DNA of 64,000 nt from Gemmatimonadota bacterium (GCA_016712265.1 JADJRJ010000031.1:1240001-1304000); one strand, 5' to 3'. Positions 1 to 9,397 are shown, counted from the stretch's first letter. Notes: generated by a model not told the origin, from the letters alone. A program made the numbers and translations.

Positions 1-240
1 TGCGAGGCCGCGTCGAGCACCTTCTGCGTCACGTCGAGCGCCTTCCATGTCACGTCGAGTAGTTGCTGCGGCAGGTCGGGCGCCGCCGCCGCCGTGTTCG
101 GTGGCGTCACAGCCCTGCGTGGGACGTGCGGAGTGCCGGAGAGCGCCGTCAGAGCTCCGTCGTGTGGCTGCGGCGCCACGTCGAGTGCTGCCTGCGTGCT
201 ACCGACAGGTCGTCGAACATCGTCCAGCGCGGTCCGGTAA
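1..240. other. Left-edge stretch, coding status unclear
   Basis: This stretch is cut by the window edge. Its leftmost part (about 5-65) carries three imperfect 21-base repeats beginning CGTCGAG. On the minus strand a frame is open across the whole stretch and reads as leucine-spaced heptads (LDVTWKA, LDVTQKV, LDAAS), which would suit a helical repeat protein, but no convincing start codon is visible. On the plus strand one frame ends at TAA 238-240, just before a bidirectional terminator, but its translation is Ser/Cys-rich and unconvincing. I cannot decide between the tail of a rightward gene, the head of a leftward gene and non-coding DNA. Confidence 0.2.
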
Positions 241-246
241 ACGAAC

Positions 247-274
247 AAGGGCCCGGCAGAACCGCCGGGCCCTT
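247..274. terminator. Bidirectional intrinsic terminator
   Basis: The arms GGGCCCGGC (249-257) and GCCGGGCCC (264-272) flank a 6-nt loop, and the outer AA/TT can extend the stem. It lies 19 bases beyond the stop codon of the leftward desaturase gene. Read on the minus strand it is followed by CTTGTTCGTTT. It would also stop any rightward gene ending near 240. Confidence 0.75.
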
Positions 275-292
275 CCGAATTCTCACACCAAG

Positions 293-1393
293 CTAGCGCC
301 AGGAGACGGGGACCGCCTCCGGCTTGGTCGGCAGGATCGATGCCCCCGCCTCCAGGCTCTCTGCGAGTCGCGCGCGAATGCGCTTCAGCTCGCGGAACCC
401 AACGAGCTGTCGGGAGTCCTCATCCCACAACGTCAGTCGCAGCGTGCGCACGCTGGTCCACAGGGTCAGCTTGGTCGCCCGCTGCAGGAGCGGGTTCTCG
501 TCGAAGCACTTCTGCAGCGAATAGTTGGGGATCCGGCTTGCCACATGGTGGATGTGGTGCAGCCCGATGTTCGCCGTGCACCACTGCAGGATCTTCGGCA
601 TCACCAGGTGCGACGCACCTTCCAGCCCTGACGCGTAGTAGTTCCACGCCTCCTTGTACCGCCAGTAGGTGTCCTCGTACTGGTGCTGCACGTAGAACAG
701 GTACACGCCAATGGCCCCGGTGATCAGCGTCACGGGGAGCTGCACCAGGAGGAAGCGCTCCAGCCCGACGAGCCACCACATGAACGCCACGACGGCCGCG
801 ATCCCCAGGTTGGTCGCGTGCACGCTGAGCCACTCGCGCTTCCAGCTGCGCGGGATGTCCAGCGGGAGGCGATGCTTGAGGACGAACTGGTAGCCCGGCG
901 CGACGACCAGCAGGACGACCGGGTGGCGATACAACCGATACAGGAATCGCTTGAACTTCGAACGGCTCAGGTATTCGCGGACCGTCAGGGTGTCGATATC
1001 ACCAAAGGTCCGAGCGTCCAGGTCGCCCGACGAGGCGTGGTGGATCGCGTGGGTCTTTCGCCAATACGTGTAGGGCACCAGGGTGATGATCCCGATGACG
1101 TACCCCACCGCCGTGTTGGCCGCGGTCGACTTGAAGAACGAGCCGTGCCCGCAGTCATGCTGGATCATGAACAGTCGCGCGACCATTAACGAGGTCGGCA
1201 CTGCCATCAGCAGGGTCAGCCAGTACCCGACCTCCAAGCTGCGCAGCGTGAGGTACCACATGCCCATGAAGAGCACGGCCGTGTTGGTCAGCTGCCAGAG
1301 GCTCTTCCAGAGGATCGAACCGCGATACTTGGCGAGCATCTGCGCCCAGTCGGCCGGCTGCAGCTTCTCTATCGGTGGGACGGATTCAGCCAT
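293..1393 (-). CDS. Membrane fatty-acid desaturase, delta-12 type
   Basis: Predicted integral-membrane di-iron enzyme that introduces a double bond into acyl chains, using an electron donor not encoded nearby. The 366-residue product has the three histidine boxes of the family: HDCGH at 79-83, HAIHH at 115-119 and HHIHH at 279-283. Hydrophobic segments before and between the boxes fit the four-helix topology. The sequence after the first box (GSFF) is typical of bacterial acyl-lipid desaturases of the delta-12/omega-6 group, although regiochemistry cannot be read from sequence. The frame is open upstream to 1678, but ATG 1393 gives the normal family N-terminus and leaves room for a promoter facing the divergent aminopeptidase gene. 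Confidence 0.9.
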   Translation of the reverse strand: MAESVPPIEKLQPADWAQMLAKYRGSILWKSLWQLTNTAVLFMGMWYLTLRSLEVGYWLTLLMAVPTSLMVARLFMIQHDCGHGSFFKSTAANTAVGYVIGIITLVPYTYWRKTHAIHHASSGDLDARTFGDIDTLTVREYLSRSKFKRFLYRLYRHPVVLLVVAPGYQFVLKHRLPLDIPRSWKREWLSVHATNLGIAAVVAFMWWLVGLERFLLVQLPVTLITGAIGVYLFYVQHQYEDTYWRYKEAWNYYASGLEGASHLVMPKILQWCTANIGLHHIHHVASRIPNYSLQKCFDENPLLQRATKLTLWTSVRTLRLTLWDEDSRQLVGFRELKRIRARLAESLEAGASILPTKPEAVPVSWR

Positions 1394-1523
1394 CGGTACG
1401 TAAACGGGGGGGAGGGTGCAGGGGCGCCTAATGATAGTGTCGGACCCAGCGTCAGCGACACCACCCGCGCCCACCCACGGGCGCAATGGAGGGTACATTG
1501 TCACGACCTCTACCCGTCGCGCC

Positions 1524-2984
1524 ATGCGTCTCGCGTCCGCCGTCTCCCTCTTGACAGTTGTCGCCGCGTCACTGCCGGCGCAGATCCCGGTTGCTGAGTA
1601 TGCGGGGCGCCGCGACTCGTTGGCCGCGCGCGTCGGCGACGGCGCCGTATTGGCCTTCGGGCGGCGCGAGCCGGTCAATCACTGGCCGCCCTTCTCCCAG
1701 ACGCCCCACTTCCGGTACCTCACGGGATTCCTCGAGTCCAACGCCGCGTTCGTCATGATGCGCACGCAGGGCCGGGTGGAATCGACGCTGTTCATCGAAA
1801 AGCCGAATGCGCGCAGCGCCCTCTACCTCGGCGATCGCAAGACCCTCACGGAGGTGGGGGCCGAGCTGGGGATGCGCGCCCGCTACGCCGATGACCTCGT
1901 GCATGTGGTGGATTCCCTCATCCGCCGCGGTGTCGCACTCCACGTGGTGCCGGATGCGCAGTCGAATGAGTTCATCGGACGCGACTCACTCTCGTACCAG
2001 CAAGCCTTCATTGCGGGACTCCGGCAGCGACATCCGAAGGTCAAGCTGGTTAACGCGACGCCGGTGATGGACGCCCTGCGCGCCCGCAAGAGCGAGGCCG
2101 AACTTGCCCTGATCACGAAGGCAGCCGAGGTGAGCGCGCGCGCCCATGACGAGGTGATGCGGGTGATTCGCCCCGGCATGCGCGAGAGCGAGATCCAGGC
2201 GGTGATGGAAGCGACCTACCGGAAGCTTGGTGCTGACGGGCCCGGGTACAGCTCCATCGTGGGGGCGGGCGGCAACTCGACCATCCTGCACTGGCCGGCG
2301 TCCTCGCGCGAGGCGAAGTCGGGTGAAGTGGTCCTCATGGACGTGGCGGCGTACTACGACGGCTACTCGGCCGACATCACCCGCACGGTTCCCGTCGATG
2401 GGACCTACACGCCGGAAGCGCGCGCCATCTACGAGATCGTGCTGGAGTCACAGAAGGCGGCGGAGCGACAGATCCGGCCCGGCACCGCGCGCAACACCCC
2501 GACCGACAGTGCGTATGTGGTGCTTAAGGACGGGCTCGTGCGGCTGGGACTCATCGAGTCGCCGACCGCATCGTTTGATCCACCGTTCGGGCTCTGCCCA
2601 GGCACCTGGGCCAACAAGGACGGCAGCTGCCCACAGTGGTACCTCTACATCTACCACGGGTTCATCCACGGGATCGGCCTCGACGTCCACGATCCGTCAC
2701 AGTTCGGCAGCGTGACCGGCAACCTGTTTGGGAATCACGACGCCTTCACGATCGAGCCGGGGATCTACGTCCGCGAGAAAGTCTTCGCCGACCTGCCCGA
2801 CACGCCGCGCAACCGTGCGATGATCGCCCATGCGCGCGCCGCGGCGACGAAGTACAAGAACGTCGGCGTCCGGATCGAGGACGACTACATCCTCAAGGAC
2901 GGGAAGTTGATCCGGATCTCGGCGCTGGCCCCACGCGAGATCGCCGAGATCGAGGCGCTGCGGAAGAAGGCCGTGGTCCAGTAG
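1524..2984 (+). CDS. Exported Xaa-Pro aminopeptidase (M24B)
   Basis: Predicted dinuclear-metal peptidase that removes the N-terminal residue ahead of proline. The 486-residue product starts with a signal peptide (about 1-20, cleavage after LPAQ). An aminopeptidase-P N-terminal domain follows, then the pita-bread catalytic domain. All five metal ligands are visible: D273 and D284 in LMD...SADITRT, H382 in HGIGLDVHD, E411 in TIEPGIY and E452 in VRIED. ATG 1524 is preferred because it places the hydrophobic stretch at the very N-terminus; the frame is open further upstream. It is the first of several exported hydrolases and converges on the M20 gene across a hairpin terminator. Export implies use on external peptides rather than protein turnover. 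Confidence 0.9.
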   Translation: MRLASAVSLLTVVAASLPAQIPVAEYAGRRDSLAARVGDGAVLAFGRREPVNHWPPFSQTPHFRYLTGFLESNAAFVMMRTQGRVESTLFIEKPNARSALYLGDRKTLTEVGAELGMRARYADDLVHVVDSLIRRGVALHVVPDAQSNEFIGRDSLSYQQAFIAGLRQRHPKVKLVNATPVMDALRARKSEAELALITKAAEVSARAHDEVMRVIRPGMRESEIQAVMEATYRKLGADGPGYSSIVGAGGNSTILHWPASSREAKSGEVVLMDVAAYYDGYSADITRTVPVDGTYTPEARAIYEIVLESQKAAERQIRPGTARNTPTDSAYVVLKDGLVRLGLIESPTASFDPPFGLCPGTWANKDGSCPQWYLYIYHGFIHGIGLDVHDPSQFGSVTGNLFGNHDAFTIEPGIYVREKVFADLPDTPRNRAMIAHARAAATKYKNVGVRIEDDYILKDGKLIRISALAPREIAEIEALRKKAVVQ

Positions 2985-3000
2985 TCGTTTCGTGTCCGTG

Positions 3001-3023
3001 GCGGGGAGGGAGTCCCTCCCCGC
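3001..3023. terminator. Bidirectional intrinsic terminator
   Basis: A perfect 10-bp GC-rich inverted repeat, GCGGGGAGGG with CCCTCCCCGC, around a 3-nt loop. It fills the gap between the convergent aminopeptidase and M20 genes. There is no long T-run on either side. Confidence 0.7.
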
Positions 3024-3036
3024 GTTCCTGAAGGCC

Positions 3037-4329
3037 TTACTGTACGGCGCCTGCGCTGCGCAAATAGTCCAGCGCCAGGTTCGCGAGGGAGCGCACGCCG
3101 ACCGGCAGGGCACCCTCGTCCACGAAGAACAGCGGGGAGTGGTTGGCCGGTTGCTTGGCCGGATCGCTCCCCTTGGGCGACGCGCCTAACGCGTAGAACA
3201 GGCCCGGGATGTCTCGCGTGAACTCGGGGAAATCCTCTGAGCCCATCACCGGACCGACGATGTTGAACCCACCCTCGCCAGCCGTGCGCCTGAGGGTTGG
3301 CGTCATCTTGTCAAAGAGGCTGTTCTCGTTGACCGTGATCAGCCCTCCGGTCTGCAAGGTCACCTTGGCGGTTGCCCCCCCCGCACGCGCGATGTCTTCC
3401 GCCGTGCGCTTCACCCGTTCGTGAATGTCTGCCCGCATCGCCGGGTCGAAGGTGCGGATGGTCCCGATCATGACCACGCTGTCGGGGATAATGTTGCCTC
3501 GATTACCGCCTTGGATCATCCCGACGGTGATCACGGCCGGCGCGGCGGCCACGTTGATCTGGCGGCTGGCAATCGTTTGTAACCCCAGGACGATCTGCGA
3601 CGACACGACAATCGGGTCGACGCCAAGCCAGGGCGAGGAGCCATGCGTCTGCCGCCCTTTCACGATGATCTCCAGGCCATCGGCCGCGGCGAGGAATCCA
3701 CCGGGGCGCGCGTTCAACGAGCCGAGGGGGCCGGGCATGACGTGTAGCCCGAAGATGGCCGACGCCCGGGGGTTCAGCAGGGCGCCGTCGGCGACCATCG
3801 CCTTCGCGCCACCCAGCCCTTCTTCGGCGGGTTGGAAAAGGAACTTCACCGTACCAGGAATGCGCGGCTTCATCGCGGTCAGGATCTCGGCGACCCCCAT
3901 GAGGATGGCGACATGATTGTCATGCCCGCAGGCGTGCATCACGCCGACCTCCATCCCATTGTACATCGTGCGGACGGTGCTCTTGAACGGCAGGTCGACG
4001 AGTTCGGTGACCGGGAGGGCGTCCATGTCCGCGCGGAGCGCAACGACCGGTCCCGGGCGTCCGCCGCGAAGGATCCCCACCACCCCCGTCTTGCCGACGG
4101 GGGCCTGGACCTCGAGGCCGAGTGCGCGGAGGTGTTTCTCAACGAGCGCGGAGGTGCGCTTCTCCTCGAAGGAGAGCTCCGGGTGTTCGTGGATGTCCCG
4201 ACGCCACGCGATGACCTTGGGCATGACCTGCTCGAGGCGTTGTTCGATCTCGCGGGCGAGGGGGTCGGTCGTTCCCTGGCCGGCGAGGGGGACGGCCGTG
4301 AGGGCAAGTGCGGCTAAGAGGTGGCGCAT
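3037..4329 (-). CDS. Exported M20D amidohydrolase
   Basis: Predicted metal-dependent amidohydrolase of the hippurate/IAA-amino-acid/N-acyl-amino-acid hydrolase group, releasing amino acids from N-acyl conjugates. The 430-residue product begins with a short signal peptide (MRHLLAALAL...PLAGQG). Family motifs are RRDIHEHPELSFEE, the metal-binding HACGHDNH, the catalytic PAEEGLGG and the C-terminal GSEDFPEF. A dimerisation (lid) domain lies in the middle. ATG 4329 is chosen because the longer open frame up to 4491 would only add a basic, non-signal extension. It is divergent from the M28 gene by 171 bases. Exact substrate unknown. It carries one CGTTAGGC octamer (3184-3191). Confidence 0.88.
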   Translation of the reverse strand: MRHLLAALALTAVPLAGQGTTDPLAREIEQRLEQVMPKVIAWRRDIHEHPELSFEEKRTSALVEKHLRALGLEVQAPVGKTGVVGILRGGRPGPVVALRADMDALPVTELVDLPFKSTVRTMYNGMEVGVMHACGHDNHVAILMGVAEILTAMKPRIPGTVKFLFQPAEEGLGGAKAMVADGALLNPRASAIFGLHVMPGPLGSLNARPGGFLAAADGLEIIVKGRQTHGSSPWLGVDPIVVSSQIVLGLQTIASRQINVAAAPAVITVGMIQGGNRGNIIPDSVVMIGTIRTFDPAMRADIHERVKRTAEDIARAGGATAKVTLQTGGLITVNENSLFDKMTPTLRRTAGEGGFNIVGPVMGSEDFPEFTRDIPGLFYALGASPKGSDPAKQPANHSPLFFVDEGALPVGVRSLANLALDYLRSAGAVQ

Positions 4330-4500
4330 GCGGTCTGGAAGGCTGGAAGCAGCGAAAGCTGCGCCCCGGCCCGCGAGCGGGCAAATCGGACGCGGTGTCG
4401 GGGGTGGGCGTATGCGATGGTGGCCCGGACACGCGGTGGGTGGCGCGCCACGGCGTCGGCGCCGAACTTTCGAACGCACGCCGACCCTCACTCCACCACG

Positions 4501-6039
4501 ATGCGGACTTTCGTTCGAGCCGTCCTGGCCAGCCTTGCAGCGGTTCCCCTCGCCGCGCAGACCTTCCCCACCAACGATGCCGTGATTCGGCGGATCTGGG
4601 ACGAGGGGATGACGGCCAAGTCCCAGGTCGCGCGCCTGGCCCAGGTCCTCAGTGACTCGATTGGCCCTCGCTTGTCGGGTTCACCCGGGTTCGCGGCGGC
4701 GACCGATTGGGTGGCCGCTCGTTATGCAGAGTGGGGGATTCCGGCCCGAAAGGAGCGTTACGGTACGTGGCGTGGGTGGCGTCGCCGGTACACGCACCTT
4801 GATCTCATTGCGCCGCGCGAGCGAACACTGGAGGGGTTGATCCTCGCGTGGAGCCCCGGCACGACGCGTCCGGTCGAGGGGGACGTGATCGTGATGCCCG
4901 TCCTGGCGGATTCGGCGGCGGTGCGCGCCTGGTTGCCGACCGTGCGTGGTAAGTTCCTGTTGCTCTCGGCCCCAGAGCCGACGTGTCGGCCAGACGAAAA
5001 CTGGGAGCGGCTGGCGAGGCCTGCGTCGGTCGCAGCGATGAAGGCGTCCCGCGATTCCACCAAGCGTGCCTGGGCCCAGCGTGCTCGCGTGCTCGGTGCC
5101 AACCCGTATCCGTTGCTGGATGGATCGGGTGCGGCGGGGATCATCACGACCAACTGGTCGGCGGGATGGGGCGTCAACAAGGTGTTCAGCGCGACCACGA
5201 AGAACGTGCCGGTGCTGGACGCGAGTTGCGAGGACTACGGCCTGCTGCACCGACTGGCGGCCAACAATCAGGGGCCGAGGGTTCGGTTGGATGCGCGCGC
5301 GGAGGACTTGCCCGATGCCCCGATGTTCAACGTCGTTGGGGAACTAAAGGGGACGGAGAAGCCGAACGAATACGTCCTCCTGGGCGCGCACTTGGATTCA
5401 TGGGACGCCGCGTCCGGGTCGACCGACAACGGCACCGGCACGGTGATGATGATGGAGGCGATGCGCCTGCTGAAGGCTGCCTATCCCAACCCCAAGCGGA
5501 CGATCCTCGTGGGGCACTGGGGCGCGGAAGAGCAGGGGTTGATCGGTTCCCGCGCGTTTGCCGAGGACCACAAGGACATCGTGGACGGCCTGCAGACCGC
5601 CTTCAACCAGGACAACGGGACCTGGCGCATCGAGTATATCCGGATGATGGGGTTGACGGGTGCCGGGGCGCATTTCGGCAAGTGGTTGAGTGTGGTGCCC
5701 TCGGAGATCGAGTCGCTCATCGACCTGGACTTGCCGGGGGTTCCCGAGACGGGTGGGAGCGACCACATGTCGTTCCTGTGTGCGGGGGCGCCGTCGTTCC
5801 GGCTGCAATCCAACTATCCGGACTACCGGCAGTACACCTGGCACACCAACCGCGACACGTACGACAAGATCATCATCGATGACCTGAAGAACAACGCGAC
5901 CCTCGCTGCGATGCTGGCGTACCAGGCGAGTGAGGATCCGGTGCGGGTGCCGCGCGAACAGCGCGTGCTGACGCCGGGTGGCGGTTCGCCGGCCACGTGG
6001 CCGCGCTGCAGTTCGCCGCCTCGCCAGGCGCCGCGTTAG
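4501..6039 (+). CDS. Exported M28 zinc aminopeptidase/carboxypeptidase
   Basis: Predicted secreted di-zinc exopeptidase of the M28 family, similar in layout to carboxypeptidase Q. The 512-residue product has a signal peptide (MRTFVRAVLASLAAVPLAAQ), an N-terminal part with a PA-like insertion (about 110-260) and the catalytic domain. Zinc and catalytic motifs visible are GAHLDSW (H297), STDNGTGT, WGAEEQG (paired Glu near 343), FNQDNG and GGSDHMSF. The start ATG 4501 immediately precedes the signal peptide. Its TAG stop lies inside a CGTTAGGC octamer and is separated by two bases from the next ATG, so the two genes are probably co-transcribed and translationally coupled. Confidence 0.88.
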   Translation: MRTFVRAVLASLAAVPLAAQTFPTNDAVIRRIWDEGMTAKSQVARLAQVLSDSIGPRLSGSPGFAAATDWVAARYAEWGIPARKERYGTWRGWRRRYTHLDLIAPRERTLEGLILAWSPGTTRPVEGDVIVMPVLADSAAVRAWLPTVRGKFLLLSAPEPTCRPDENWERLARPASVAAMKASRDSTKRAWAQRARVLGANPYPLLDGSGAAGIITTNWSAGWGVNKVFSATTKNVPVLDASCEDYGLLHRLAANNQGPRVRLDARAEDLPDAPMFNVVGELKGTEKPNEYVLLGAHLDSWDAASGSTDNGTGTVMMMEAMRLLKAAYPNPKRTILVGHWGAEEQGLIGSRAFAEDHKDIVDGLQTAFNQDNGTWRIEYIRMMGLTGAGAHFGKWLSVVPSEIESLIDLDLPGVPETGGSDHMSFLCAGAPSFRLQSNYPDYRQYTWHTNRDTYDKIIIDDLKNNATLAAMLAYQASEDPVRVPREQRVLTPGGGSPATWPRCSSPPRQAPR

Positions 6040-6041
6040 GC
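6034..6041 (+). repeat. CGTTAGGC octamer (one of 14 in the window)
   Basis: A representative of a dispersed 8-base motif. Exact copies on the plus strand start at 6034, 7348, 10696, 15512, 15866, 18870, 21032, 40433, 42488, 48646 and 51005. Copies on the minus strand occupy 3184-3191, 23233-23240 and 30427-30434. All 14 are followed by a purine. Three supply the TAG stop codon of a gene (this one, 21032 and 30427). Its function is unknown. Confidence 0.6.
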
Positions 6042-7919
6042 ATGGCGGGGTCCGCGCGTTTCCTCCGGCCCCGGGCGTTCGCCCGGGGCGCACTGCTGGC
6101 CCTCGGGGTCTGGAGTGGCCCGCTCGCGGCCCAGGCCCGGTATGACGTCGTGCGCGTCGACGATGTCATGGCGCCCATGCGCGACGGCGTGCGCCTGTAC
6201 ACCGAGATCTATCGTCCGGCGCGTGGGGCAACCGCGATCGACTCGGCGTTTCCCTCGCTGCTCCTGCGGACGCCGTATGAGATTCGCGGCGAGGAGATCG
6301 TTCGGCAGGCGCGCGCCTTCGGCGCCGCGGGATACGTGGTGGCCCTGCAGAATATCCGCGGACGGTATCGGTCCGAGGGGGCGTTCACGAAGTATTCGGT
6401 CCTCGACGCGCCCGATGGATACGATGCGATCGAATGGCTGGCCCGGCAACCGTTCAGCAATGGCAAGGTCGGGACCTGGGGACGGTCGTATGCCGCCCAC
6501 ACCCAGGCCGATGCGGCCAAGCTCAACCCGCCGCATCTCAAGGCGATGATCGTCAACCAGGGCGGGATGGCAGACGCCTGGGATCATGCCGTGCGACAGG
6601 GGGGTGCCTTTGAACTTGGACGCGAGATGACGTGGGTCTGGCAGGAAGCACGACGCGAGACCGCAGATTCCGTGGCGCGAACGCGCCTTGAGCGCGAGAA
6701 GGTCGAGGACTGGTATCAGCGCCTTCCCCTGCGAAAGGGGCAAAGCCCGCTGGCCAGTGTGCCCGAGTACGAGGCGTATTTTCTCGACGAGTGGCTCAAC
6801 GAAGGGCGCGGCCCGTTCTGGGACCGCATCTCGCTGGCCTGGAAGCCGTACTATCGACAGACCGCCGACGTCCCGATGCTGCACCTGGGAGGCTGGTACG
6901 ACATTTTCCTGCGCGGAACGCTCGACAACTATCTCGGATTGCGGGCGGGAAAGCGTGGCCCAGTGCACCTGGCGATTGGCCCGTGGGTGCACGGCGGGAA
7001 CGGCCGCACGTACGCCGGTGATGTTGACTTTGGCCCGGCGTCGGCGATCGAAGGCTTTGAGGTGGCGTACCACCTCCGCTGGTTCGACCGGTTCCTGCGC
7101 GACGTCCGGAATGCGGTGGACTCGTCACCGCCGGTGCGCCTGTTTGTCATGGGCGGGGGGCCGGGGACGAAGGACGCCAACGGTCGCTTGCAGCATGGCG
7201 GATCCTGGATCACGGGCAGCGCCTGGCCACTGCCCGAGGCACGTCCGGTGCGCTACTACTTGCAGCCCCGTGGTGGGCTGGCCCGCACCGCACCCGCCGC
7301 GATCGCCCAGACCCGCTACACCTTCGATCCGTCGCATCCCGTGCCCACGTTAGGCGGCCACGTGTCCAACCGGGTGAAGGACGGCGCCTACGACCAGCGC
7401 GAGCGTCCCGATTTCGCAGGGTCTCGCGCGCCGTGGCTGCCCCTCAAGGCCCGGAGCGACGTCCTCGTTTTCGAGACCGAACCCCTGACCGACGACGTGC
7501 GCGTCGTTGGCCCCATCGAGGTCGTGCTTCATGTGGCGACCACCGGCCGGGATACCGACTTCACGGCGAAACTCGTCGATGTCTATCCGCCCAGCGCGGA
7601 CTTTCCAGCGGGGTTCGACTTGAACATCACGGACGCCATCCAACGACTCAGTTTCCGCGACGACCGGCCGACCCGCGCCCCTGTCGTGCCTGGACAGGTC
7701 TATCGCCTCACGGTCCGGCCCTTTCCCGCGGCCAACCTGTTCAAGAAGGGGCACCGCATTCGACTGGACATTTCGTCCAGTAATTTCCCGCGATTCGATG
7801 TGAATCCCGGGACCGGGGAGTCCCCGGCTTCGAGTCGGCGCCGGGTCACGGTGGATAATTCGGTCTTCCACGGCGGGGAAAGGGCCTCGTACCTGGTCCT
7901 TCCGGTCTTGCCCGACTGA
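6042..7919 (+). CDS. Exported CocE/NonD-family serine hydrolase
   Basis: Predicted alpha/beta hydrolase of the S15/CocE family, acting on esters, acylated compounds or X-Pro dipeptides. The 625-residue product starts with a signal-like region (ARGALLALGVWSGPLAAQ). Catalytic residues can be placed: Ser149 in GRSYAAHTQ, Asp287 in GGWYDIF and His317 in GPWVHGG. A C-terminal jelly-roll domain (PepX_C, about 400-620) contains the typical RLDISSSNFPRFD-like stretch. ATG 6042 is preferred over the earlier in-frame ATG at 5997, which lies inside the M28 gene, because it begins two bases after that gene's stop codon. Substrate cannot be assigned; peptidase and esterase are both possible. Confidence 0.87.
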   Translation: MAGSARFLRPRAFARGALLALGVWSGPLAAQARYDVVRVDDVMAPMRDGVRLYTEIYRPARGATAIDSAFPSLLLRTPYEIRGEEIVRQARAFGAAGYVVALQNIRGRYRSEGAFTKYSVLDAPDGYDAIEWLARQPFSNGKVGTWGRSYAAHTQADAAKLNPPHLKAMIVNQGGMADAWDHAVRQGGAFELGREMTWVWQEARRETADSVARTRLEREKVEDWYQRLPLRKGQSPLASVPEYEAYFLDEWLNEGRGPFWDRISLAWKPYYRQTADVPMLHLGGWYDIFLRGTLDNYLGLRAGKRGPVHLAIGPWVHGGNGRTYAGDVDFGPASAIEGFEVAYHLRWFDRFLRDVRNAVDSSPPVRLFVMGGGPGTKDANGRLQHGGSWITGSAWPLPEARPVRYYLQPRGGLARTAPAAIAQTRYTFDPSHPVPTLGGHVSNRVKDGAYDQRERPDFAGSRAPWLPLKARSDVLVFETEPLTDDVRVVGPIEVVLHVATTGRDTDFTAKLVDVYPPSADFPAGFDLNITDAIQRLSFRDDRPTRAPVVPGQVYRLTVRPFPAANLFKKGHRIRLDISSSNFPRFDVNPGTGESPASSRRRVTVDNSVFHGGERASYLVLPVLPD

Positions 7920-7984
7920 TCGGGGCGACGGGTACGCGACCTGCGTAGGGGAGGACACCGAGCCCATCTGTCCGAAGGGATGAG

Positions 7985-9397
7985 GTGGGTGTAATCTCCA
8001 GCCGTCGACCGTTCCTGGCCTCCGCGCGACCCGTGCGACTCCGCGATTCTTCTTTCCTCCGAACCCGGCTGCTGGCTTCCCTCGTGGTCGCTGCGGTCGC
8101 GTGCAGTGATCTGGCGGAAGTTCCGGCGGTGGCGCGACTCGAGGTGACACCCGCTTCCATGTCGCTCACCAGCGGCGAGGACTCGGTGGTTCGCGTTCGG
8201 GTGTGGGCCGTTGATGGCGTGCCCGTGCTGGATCGGGCGGTCTACTGGGCGAGCGCGAACCCGCTCGTGGCCTCCGTGTCGCCGCTGGGTATCGTGTCGG
8301 CCGTGGCCCCGGGGACCACCCAGCTGGCGGTGAGCGCTGGTGGCAAGTCATCGTTTGTCGAGGTGAAGGTGTCCGCACCTCCCCTCGCGGTTGTGCAAGT
8401 GACCCCGAACACCAGCGGCGTGGGTGTGGGGTCGACCTTGTCCCTCCGGGTCTCCCTGATTGATGCCGCCGGCGACACCGTGGCCGGTCCGAATCCCACC
8501 TGGCGTTCGAGTGCGACGACGGTGGCCACGGTCACTGCGGTCGGTGCGGTGCGCGGGCTCAACCCCGGGACCGCGAGCATCTCGGCCACGGTCAACGGGG
8601 TCACCGGGTCCGCGGTGATCGCCGTGCAACCGAAGGCCGTAGCCACCGTGCGCGTGACTCCAGCCGCCGCGAGTCGGCTCGTCGGGCAGTCACTCCAGAT
8701 GGCGGCCTCGTTGAAAGCGGCCGACAGCACCGCCATCACCGGACGGTTTGTCGAATGGAGCTCCAGCGCCCCCACCGTCGCCACGATTTCATCGACGGGG
8801 CTGGTGACCGCGCTGAATGCCGGTACGACGACGGTCCGCGGATCCAGCGAAGGGAAATCGGCCACGGCAAGGGTGACGGTTGCGCTCGTTCCCGTCGCCT
8901 CGATGACGGTGGTGCCGGCCACGCTCAACCTGGCCGCCGGCCGGACGGCACCGTTGGCTGCGCTTCCCCTCGATTCCACTGGCAAGTTGCTGGGAGGGCG
9001 TGTCATCACCTGGACGACCGCGACGCCGACGGTGGCGACCGTCTCCACCAACGGTGTGGTGACCGGCGTCGCTCCGGGCACGGCACGAATCACGGCGGCG
9101 ACGGGCGGCCGGTCTGCCAGTTCTGTCGTCACCGTCACCCTGATTCCCGTCGAACGCGTCACCGTCGCTCCAACGACGGCGACGATCAAGGCCGGGGCAA
9201 CGGTGCAGCTGGTCGCGACCCTTCGCGATGCGGCGGGCAAGGTGCTGAGTGGGCGCAGCCTGGCGTGGCAGTCAGGGTCCCAGAGCATTGCCCGCGTCAC
9301 GTCGACCGGACTCGTGACCGGAGTGGCCAAGGGCACCGTGCTGATTTTCGCAGAATCCGAAGGCAAGCGCGCCCAGGCGTCGGTGGTTGTGCAGTAG
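7985..9397 (+). CDS. Big_2 (Ig-like) repeat lipoprotein
   Basis: A 470-residue predicted lipoprotein with no enzymatic motif. After an N-terminal hydrophobic stretch ending in VAAVAC (a lipobox-like site near residue 40) it consists of about five Big_2-type bacterial Ig-like repeats of 80-90 residues. Each ends in a variant of PTVATVSSTGLVTGV.PGTA. Such domains usually display or space other proteins on the surface or bind partners. The start is a GTG at 7985 preceded by GAAGGGA; no good ATG exists in frame. It follows the CocE gene by 65 bases and precedes the amidase by 61. The ligand is unknown. Confidence 0.8.
   Translation: MGVISSRRPFLASARPVRLRDSSFLRTRLLASLVVAAVACSDLAEVPAVARLEVTPASMSLTSGEDSVVRVRVWAVDGVPVLDRAVYWASANPLVASVSPLGIVSAVAPGTTQLAVSAGGKSSFVEVKVSAPPLAVVQVTPNTSGVGVGSTLSLRVSLIDAAGDTVAGPNPTWRSSATTVATVTAVGAVRGLNPGTASISATVNGVTGSAVIAVQPKAVATVRVTPAAASRLVGQSLQMAASLKAADSTAITGRFVEWSSSAPTVATISSTGLVTALNAGTTTVRGSSEGKSATARVTVALVPVASMTVVPATLNLAAGRTAPLAALPLDSTGKLLGGRVITWTTATPTVATVSTNGVVTGVAPGTARITAATGGRSASSVVTVTLIPVERVTVAPTTATIKAGATVQLVATLRDAAGKVLSGRSLAWQSGSQSIARVTSTGLVTGVAKGTVLIFAESEGKRAQASVVVQ

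Noticed and set aside
1551..1580. TTGACA within the aminopeptidase signal-peptide region as a promoter
   Set aside because: No acceptable -10 box follows at 16-18 bases, and it lies inside the coding sequence.
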